Assembly (NCBI GenBank): GCA_964017195.1
Contig: OZ024898.1
Coordinates: forward strand, 3,733,482 to 3,797,481
DNA: 64,000 nt
From: Siderastrea radians
Taxonomy: Eukaryota; Cnidaria; Anthozoa; Scleractinia; Rhizangiidae
Reading direction: 5' to 3'
The notes under the pieces were generated by a model that saw only the letters and a program-made list of their open reading frames with translations, did not search any database and was not told the origin of the DNA. Positions 57,647 to 64,000 of the stretch are shown piece after piece; position 1 is the first letter of the stretch, and each line of letters opens with the position of its first letter. Both the position numbers and the translations under genes were made by a program.

Positions 57647-59069
57647 AGAAGGAGCCAGTTAGCCAGTGTAATGGGAGTGCAACTCCGATGTGTTCGTCCC
57701 ACGGTGTTTTCGTAATCTGGATTATTATATTTAGATAAGCCTTTCCCACGAATAAAGCTTCGAAATCATGCCAGTTTTTCGTTGGGCGCTCTTCGGTTAT
57801 CTGCGGAAGCCTTCAGGTCATCGCCTAAAATCTTCGGAAACATTCGGAAGACTTCGGCCCATTTCAAGATAACCCAGCTTTAGGGACAACGGGGTTAGTT
57901 TCTAATGAAACTGTGGTGCCTTGTCGGCGAGGACGTGAAACACAAAATTTCCGATTTATCAACTGAGTTGATAAGTCAACTGAGTTGATAAGTGAACATT
58001 AATATATGAAATTCATATATTTGAACTGCTCCCAGTGACCAGCTCCCAGTTGGCTTGATAGCTCAGTTGGTTAGAGCGCTGCACCGGTATCGCAGAGATC
58101 ATGGGTTCGATTCCCGTTCAAGCCTGAATTTTTTCAGGTTTCTTCTTTTCAACCGCTTAGGTTGAAACACCTTCACTGCGATGATTTACATATAATTCTG
58201 AGTTGATAAGGTAAATTGGTTAGTTGATAAGGTAAACGGAGTTGATAAGGGTAAATTCGATTCGCTCTGACGACGGGCCAACTTTAGAAAACTCTTAGGT
58301 ATTTAAAAACTACTGCTGGGACGCACGCAACATTGCGGGCAACTACTAAATTGCACCTTGTGTCCACCTCAGAAATGATTTCACGTTTCACACTGACCCA
58401 TTTAAAAAAAGGAAACTTCAAGTTCTGGGAGAAAACTATGATCAAAGTAACTTATGATCAAAATAACTGCTCCACGGACCAGAACTCGTGGTTGTTGCAC
58501 AGGGCACCTAGACTCAAGGGCAGACCACTTTAGTGGCAAAATACAAGGATTTGTATGGAACTTGATCGCTAGTTTGGTGAGGAAACTTAAAATGACGATA
58601 AACAGCCATTTACGTTTACATAACGGAATATGTCAGACCAAATATTGTCCTTGTGTTCACGAGAAAAAAAATAAACTACCTCATACTTCTTAGAGTTACC
58701 CCTCAGTTGAATGTTGTAAAAATAACACGAGATAATAGAATGAAGTCAAGAACCGTCGTTTTTGTGATATTCATTAATTGATTGATTGATTGATTGATTG
58801 ATTGCTGGCAGATACGTATTGATGACAAGGATAACTGGTACCTAGCTGAAGCCAAATGCAGAACGGACTCTAGTCTTGGCGCGCATGTGCTTAGGGAGTA
58901 CTACCCACTTGAAAGCGAAAAGGAGGCCCGCGCTTGCCCACCTGCATCGTCTGTGGGGGAAAGTATAAAGCATTTATATCGTTTCGAGATGAGGACCCCA
59001 ATGAAGAAACGAGTGGACGGAAATTGGCAGCCTTATTATGCCATTGGCTGTTGTTATGGTCACAACTGA
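57647..59069 (+). pseudogene. U5 gene copy lacking the signal-peptide exon
   Basis: Exon 2 (58812-59069) is intact: acceptor GGCAG, 85 codons, all four cysteines, stop, ATTAAA. It is of class A with two private replacements (Glu for Asp in EKEAR; Pro for Ser in CPPAS). Upstream, AAAGTGTTA joins directly to AGAAGGAGCC at about 57646, whereas U3 has about 460 bp between these points (32481-32940) that include the promoter-proximal part, ATG, signal peptide and splice donor. As it stands the copy has no secretion signal and no start. It could still be used if spliced from an upstream exon such as that of U4, but that is speculation. Confidence 0.8.
58052..58200 (+). mobile_element. tRNA-like SINE in U5
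   Basis: The head 58052-58124 is the same cloverleaf as in U3 (acceptor GGCTTGA/TCAAGCC, loop CCGGTAT). Orthologous in position to the U3 copy and the plus-strand U1 copy. Confidence 0.75.
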
Positions 59070-59562
59070 CACAAACATACCTTAGCTGGCGGTTCTCGAA
59101 TCTGTCATTACAACATGTTGGAACGAGCTACAGAATTTGATTAAAGTGCCTAGTATGACTAGAAAGTGCTTTTGTTTTGTTTTTTTCTGTTCTTTTTGCT
59201 CTTGCACCCATTTGGAACAAACCAGCGATACTGTTCTACTAGATCCGAAGTCCACTTTGTTCCCTCCCTTCCGCCAAAAAGTATCACGCAGGCCGGCTAA
59301 CAAGAGCAAGTCCTTCCCGTAAGTCCATTGGCTTATTTATATTCGTGGAAGAACAAAAAGGATGGGGAGTGGGGCTGTTTTCGAAAGGAGTGAGATACGT
59401 ATTGGGGGGCGGGGAGGGGGGGGGGGGGTTGTTCGGTATTTTCCGACGGAGCTGAAGGGGTGGCGATCATTAGATGAGACTGCAACCTGATGTAAACAAT
59501 AGATGAAAATCGATCATCAGAAGTCTTAGGATATTAGTCGATGGCATCAGTTAAACTAGAAA
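59070..59562 (+). other. U5 3' flank, first part
   Basis: Matches the other units to about ATGGCATCAGTTAAAC, with a private G-rich run at 59404-59429 (GGGGGGCGGGGAGGGGGG and on). It is then interrupted; the flank resumes at 61762. Confidence 0.6.
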
Positions 59563-61761
59563 TACGTGACTCGCAGAACCTCGCGAAGCTCGGGCAAGGG
59601 TGCACCACAAGGGGTGGGGAAGGAATAGAATTTCGGTTTAACTGGAGGTGTGGATGGGTGGCCACAATGGTCCCGAATTGGGAGTTTAGATCGACATTCT
59701 GGTTCCCAGTCGCTTCCATGTAACTTGCATCCAATCCCCTGTCATCCTAAAATCTACTGCATAGGAACTGGGTATGAGTTTCCAGGTGTAATTTGAGCTA
59801 ACTGTTATATTCTGACATAAGGTAAATTGCTGTTGTCCAAGACAATATGTAGTGGTGTTTCTGTTTCTTTTGGTTGGGTGAGAGTAGGTTTATCAGAAAT
59901 GCAGTTCAAATTCCAACTTGAAGCCGCACGCATGTTACCTCCAACATTAACCCGTCCATTTCCTTTAGATGCTGTTGTTCAGTTTTTATTCTGTTTACTG
60001 GGTATTGACAAGTGTCAATAGCTAAAACAATTCATTATTTCCCTTGAATGGTTGAGATAGCAGGGGTCTACTTCTGCTGAAAAGTGATGCGGCGCATTAA
60101 AAAAATTATTCGTTTACAGCCAAAAATTGAAAATGAAGCTAAACCAGAATAATGGCAAACAAAGCACGGAGTTTCACATTGATGTGGTAGCAAGTTTATT
60201 CATTCCCCCCAACATACTATAAAAATTGGATTAGATAACTGTCACAATAAATTAACCCTTGAAGCCCCAGTGATCAGCATCTCTCTACAATAATAATGCT
60301 TTAATTTGGTCATCAGAATTAAGGAATTGATCACCAAACATGAATAGTGTTAATGTTAGTAGAAAGAACTTCTCTGCACTAGTACTACAAGACGTGTATG
60401 AAGACCAGTAAGGAGAATTTGTAGGTTTACATTGGGGCTTAAAGGGTCAATTGGTATGGAAAGCAAGTTAATTAACCAATGAAGGGAAAGGGTGAATGTA
60501 GATTATAGCATGTGGAACCTTCAGAAGTAAGTAAACTTTCACATAGACAAATCATGTTGAAGGTGATCAGGATCTCAATTCTCATGAACTCAGTGCTTGC
60601 TTGTACATTGCGAGCAGAGCTGTGATGCTGGTCATGATCACTGTATGTAGCATGAAATTATTATCAATAATTAATATTAAGCAGTAATTTTTGTTTCACA
60701 TCAAATACATACTGATTACATGTATGTACCTATCCCCACTACACATTAAAGTGGTAATTGCTAGGAGCAGAGCAAGTGCATTTCTATCCAAATTGTGAAC
60801 AGGCATTTTCCTTTCTGAACCATCTGAATATTATTATTTTTTTAACTATTAACAGGGTCAACATCCAAAACGGAAAACATAAACTCTTATAAATTCTTAC
60901 TGATCCAATATGAATGTGTAGCGCGCTTTTTTTCAATACTGAAATCTCCCTTTCGTTCGGAAAACCTTCGATTCACATTTCGCGCGTAGCCACGCAGCCT
61001 GGTTGCCGGGTTTCTTTCTTCTCGTACAGAGGAGTCTGGGAACGAGGTTGTTAGCTTCGTAGCCGCGTAGCCGCGTAGCTACTATTACAGTAAAGCTTGG
61101 AGTAACGAGGTTAGTAGCCGCGTAGCCGCGTAGTCACTATTTTAGAGGTATAGCTTCGATGTGGCGGGGTATTCTGCAGTTAAGCCGTTGTTGGGGAATC
61201 TCGTTTTGTAGTAGCGCTGTGCTATTAAGCTAAATCTAAACTAACTTGTCTACGTTCTAAGATTTCTCGCCTGTGATATTCCAGTCTCCTGTTTGTCCTG
61301 CTGATGGCTTTAGTCAATTTATCCTTCGCTAGGTTATTACCGGTAAACGATGTTCGCTAACCGTTTGTCGCCGACTCTTTCGCCTTCGTTGTACGCGCTG
61401 AATTTCAAGTCGGCGTTCACGCTGAGTTTCAGTTGTAAATCTCCCCCGGAATGGATTTCCAGCCACTTGTTAAATCAGGGGTTGCTGTCTTTGCTTGGTC
61501 CCTCATTTACATCAGAAATTGGTCCAGTAACTTATTCACAGACGATGAATAAACATGTCAGCACGCAAATGTTCGCAGCGAAGCAAGCAAGAAATGAAGA
61601 GTGGGCAACTGTCAGCGGTCGCGATTTGGCTTTGTTGCTAGGCAACTGTGCGGACACCTTCGAAAAATATATAGGCAGATCGAGATTTGACCTCCCTCTA
61701 GCAATCCTCGCGCGATCCCCACGCGACAAATTTATAAACCTCGCTTCGCGAGGAATAATCT
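59563..61761. mobile_element. ~2.2-kb insertion splitting the U5 3' flank
   Basis: The flank of the other units is contiguous here, so this block is extra. Near its left end is AACCTCGCGAAGCTCG and near its right end GCTTCGCGAGG, an inverted pair of about 11 bp. It contains a TTAA-type MITE (60256-60446), GTAGCCGCGTAGC repeats (61055-61125) and a 144-codon frame (61350-61784). It could be a composite of several insertions. Confidence 0.5.
60256..60446. mobile_element. 191-bp TTAA-type MITE
   Basis: Ends CCCTTGAAGCCCC and GGGGCTTAAAGGG; flanks TTAA (60252-60255) and TCAA (60447-60450). Same family as 23945-24149. Confidence 0.75.
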
Positions 61762-61784
61762 TTTTTAATATTGCTGATCAATGA
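61350..61784 (+). CDS. 144-codon open frame of unknown nature
   Basis: The ATG follows a GTAAACG context, and the frame runs to TGA at 61782. The N-terminal third is Ser/Leu-rich (low complexity); the C-terminal half looks more protein-like (ARNEEWATVSGRDLALLLG, FEKYIGRSRFDLPLAILARS). I recognise no family. It lies inside an insertion that interrupts the U5 flank, and its last codons run into flank sequence, so it may be a fragment of a transposon gene or chance. Confidence 0.25.
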   Translation: MFANRLSPTLSPSLYALNFKSAFTLSFSCKSPPEWISSHLLNQGLLSLLGPSFTSEIGPVTYSQTMNKHVSTQMFAAKQARNEEWATVSGRDLALLLGNCADTFEKYIGRSRFDLPLAILARSPRDKFINLASRGIIFFNIADQ

Positions 61785-62345
61785 TTAATATATAGTCACT
61801 TACGCAGCAGGCTGCTTGATCATTAGATAGGCTCCCCTTGTTCTATGGGCGAGCCCATCAGCCTGGAATTGATATAAATGCCATGCCAACAAAAATAATG
61901 CTAGCGTGAACAATTGAAAACAGTAGTAATTAAATGCTAGTAATTCTAGAGCCCCTTTGCTCGGTTTTTTAAAGGTAAAAAAAAAGTTGTTAAAGGCGCT
62001 AAGTAATGAGAGCTTCTACGTTTTTAGGTCAAAACTGGGCTGAAATTAAAAGCAAGCACCGTTTTTTTTCTCATGAAACGCTCCTACAATACCAAGGGGA
62101 AGACATCAAGTTATTTTCTCAAAGGGAGAACTAACTATAAGTTTCCACGACACGAAGGATGAACTTGAAACTATTGGTCAATTCTTTCGATTTACACCCC
62201 ATTCCCTTCCAGGACATACATAGCAAATGACACTTAATTATTGTTTCAGAATATTAGTAGAGTAATTTTAAACAAAACCGAGGCATTATTTTTGTGTTTC
62301 CTTTAATTTCAATGTCTTTTATACTTATAACAGGTGACAAAGTCT
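61762..62345 (+). other. U5 3' flank, second part (right edge of array)
   Basis: Resumes homology to U1 16370-16943 (CTTGTTCTATGGGCGAGCCC, GCTAGCGT, TACAATACCAAGG), more diverged than the other copies. It ends at ATAACAGGTGACA, exactly where the Penelope element follows in U1, U3 and U4, so this copy shows the site without that element. Confidence 0.65.
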
Positions 62346-63482
62346 CTTTAATAAAAGTTGCCAAATTATGACAAAAATCTTTCCTACACAATCTATCATA
62401 TGGATGGCTAGTTTCCCAGCCCGCCCCACAGACGTTTTAAGGGGATGCCGTATTACCCTCCTTCACAGACTCAAGAGGTCCCTCAAATCGTGGTTAAGAT
62501 TGGTGAGAGGTCAGTGGTTGTACTCGTTGGTGTAGAGGTCTAGGGCTAGGGTCCTAGTTACTGCATTTATCAGTGCTGTGTTCGAATCGCAGACTTGCCA
62601 TTATAGAATTTCTTTTTTTAATCAAATTAAAAAGTTACTACAGACGTAAATCTCGTTTGGGAGACGTCCTTGGCCGTAGCTAGAAAAAAAATATGACTGA
62701 GGCAATGTCCTTGGTTTAATTCTCTTCCTAGGTATTTAGGGTGTTAAACGAAAAAAGTGACCGAGAAATCGAAACTAATGACTGAGGCAAGTGCCTCGGT
62801 TTGCCTCATACTGGTTACGGCCCTGACGTCAATTTCGTTCTGAAGGCCTTTCGACGGATTTTATTGAGTGCTGACTAAGAAGGGTACGGTTCCCTGATTT
62901 TTCCCATCAAGTGCCTACTGTTAAGATTACCTCGAATTACTTGTTATTGAATTGACGTCAAACGACCGTCTGTAACCAGAGTTGCGTGACGGCTAATGGT
63001 TTTGCTTTCAAGTCTTGTGACTTGTAGGCCATAAACATTAAAAATTGCTAAGAAGTATTAAGATAATTACTTATATTAATGTAAGATTTATTTAGGACTG
63101 AAATGGTGCTAACGTGAAAGTAAAAAATGGTGATGTCGAGGCTGCAGCTGGGGTGGAAGCTATTGTGTTGCAAATGATGTATTCAAACCAGTTCCAAGAA
63201 ATCCCTGATTTAATTAAGCGAATTCGGGGAAATTGAATATCAGGACCGGCAAATTGATAGGTTTTCATGGCCCCAAACCAATAATTCCTATTATTATACA
63301 TTATCATTAATTTTACTGTAAAGCCTCAGTGAGTTTCACGTAAGTTTCTTGTGCCTCGCTCATAATTTTTGCATCCAGAAAGCTGTCAGCCTCGCTTATA
63401 ATCGTGACGCTGTTTGTGTTCATTTACGTTTGCATAAATTTAATACCGTGTGGGTTCCAAAGTCACTGCATCGGAACACAAT
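62346..63482. other. Sparse region with a weak pol III promoter-like segment
   Basis: No gene recognised. At 62529-62590 an A-box-like TGGTGTAGAGG is followed about 50 bp later by a B-box-like TGTTCGAATCG; the acceptor ends do not pair, so at most it is a degenerate tRNA-derived SINE. Around 62760-62820 a GACTGAGGCAA...GCCTCGGTTTGCCTC stretch resembles dispersed coral repeats. Confidence 0.35.
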
Positions 63483-63803
63483 ATGGCGTCGCCAAAATCC
63501 CTTCAAACCGACTCGGCGCTTCAAGATATACCTCCGCATTTAGACAATCTGTTGAGAGCTGTGTCGGGCGAACTGGAGACTGCAGAACTTGAAAGTGTAG
63601 TAAAATCCATAAAGAACACTCTCAAGGGGACCTTCGAAATGCAACACGATCAAGATTTGTATTCATGTCTTCTTCTATTTGCAAACCAAGGGCTTTTGTC
63701 TGGTGAAAATTTGACGCTGTTGGAGAAGTTTGTTGCTCCTAAGGCGACCAAGAAGGGCGAAATCAAGCAGCGAATCGAAACCTTCAAACGAAGCCGTCTT
63801 CAG
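63483..63803 (+). CDS. First coding exon of a death-effector-domain (DED) protein, partial
   Basis: The ATG at 63483 sits in a good context (ACAATATGG) and the exon ends at a donor (CTTCAG|GTAGGT). The 107 residues contain one DED: HLDNLLRAVSGEL as helix 1, ETAELESVVKSI as helix 2, the DQDLYSCLLLFANQGLLS segment as helices 3-4 with the typical L-x3-G-L-L turn, NLTLLEKFV as helix 5 and GEIKQRIETFKRSR as helix 6. DEDs mediate FADD/caspase-8-type assembly in extrinsic apoptosis. An N-terminal DED fits FADD, a DED caspase or a DED-only adaptor; the deciding part lies beyond the window. An in-frame TTG at 63450 is unlikely to be the start. Sequence after 63804 is intron as far as visible. Confidence 0.8.
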
Positions 63804-64000
63804 GTAGGTTTTGCGTAGCTCTCTGAACTTAGAATAATGACAAGACCAGCAAGTGCAGAGAGTCTCTAGCGTTACTACCGTAACGATGGCGTTCTACATA
63901 GTACGTATAAAGCTATTTATATAATTTGCGAGTTGAGAGACTGTCAGCAGAGGTTTCATTAATACCACTACAAAATTAACAAACAAGCATATGGTATTTT
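63804..64000 (+). other. Start of intron 1 of the DED gene
   Basis: The GTAGGT donor is followed by AT-rich sequence with no second exon before the window ends. Confidence 0.5.

Noticed and set aside
62529..62600. tRNA gene
   Set aside because: A and B box-like segments are present, but acceptor and anticodon arms do not pair.

Overview
The window is eukaryotic, AT-rich and intron-bearing, and most likely anthozoan (probably a stony coral). The reasons are a Death-domain exon of the type abundant in corals at the left edge, a death-effector-domain exon at the right edge, Penelope-like retroelement remnants with a GIY-YIG endonuclease, tRNA-derived SINEs, piggyBac- and mariner-type non-autonomous elements, and hammerhead-ribozyme-like motifs. 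Species was not tested; it is inferred from this mixture.

Layout. 1-3400: an exon of a protein with a helical repeat of about 46 residues, then three exons with matching phase 1 junctions that end in a Death domain. 3401-7296: no recognised gene. 7297-62345: a tandem array of five segmental duplications (U1 about 7.45-19.5 kb, U2 19.5-26.58 kb, U3 26.58-38.0 kb, U4 38.0-52.9 kb, U5 52.9-62.3 kb). Each unit has the same plan: four (five in U3) diverged upstream monomers of about 1.1-1.6 kb, a signal-peptide exon, an intron loaded with unit-specific insertions, a (TTGA)n tract at the 3' splice site, a second exon for an 85-residue secreted domain, and a 3' flank; U1, U3 and U4 continue into a Penelope-like element and a TTAA-flanked element. 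62346-63482: little recognisable. 63483-63803: first coding exon of a DED protein that runs off the window.

The core gene encodes a pre-protein of about 112 residues: a 27-residue exon 1 (signal peptide) spliced in phase 0 to an 85-residue exon 2 with four cysteines. Four copies look intact (U1-U4). U5 keeps exon 2 but has lost exon 1 by a deletion of about 460 bp. By eye exon 2 resembles an IL-17-type cystine-knot cytokine (an EAKCR motif, a C-terminal Gly-Cys-Cys, and 36-residue spacing near the C-terminus), but this is a hypothesis. Coding and intron markers group U1/U3/U5 against U2/U4, while downstream markers group U1/U4 against U3, so the array looks mosaic.

The most unusual content is catalytic-RNA-like. 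There is an apparently complete type I hammerhead in U3 (32100-32166), a short-stem-III hammerhead at 1306-1344, and two kinds of foldback insertion that carry one hammerhead-like motif between long inverted arms and are flanked by 12-14 bp target duplications, with empty sites visible in sister units. Because the units are duplicates of each other, many insertions can be read against their empty sites: a 1396-bp TA-flanked element, a 161-bp G-rich foldback with an 8-bp duplication, an 862-bp element, a roughly 3.9-kb element with about 900-bp inverted arms, and head-to-head SINEs.
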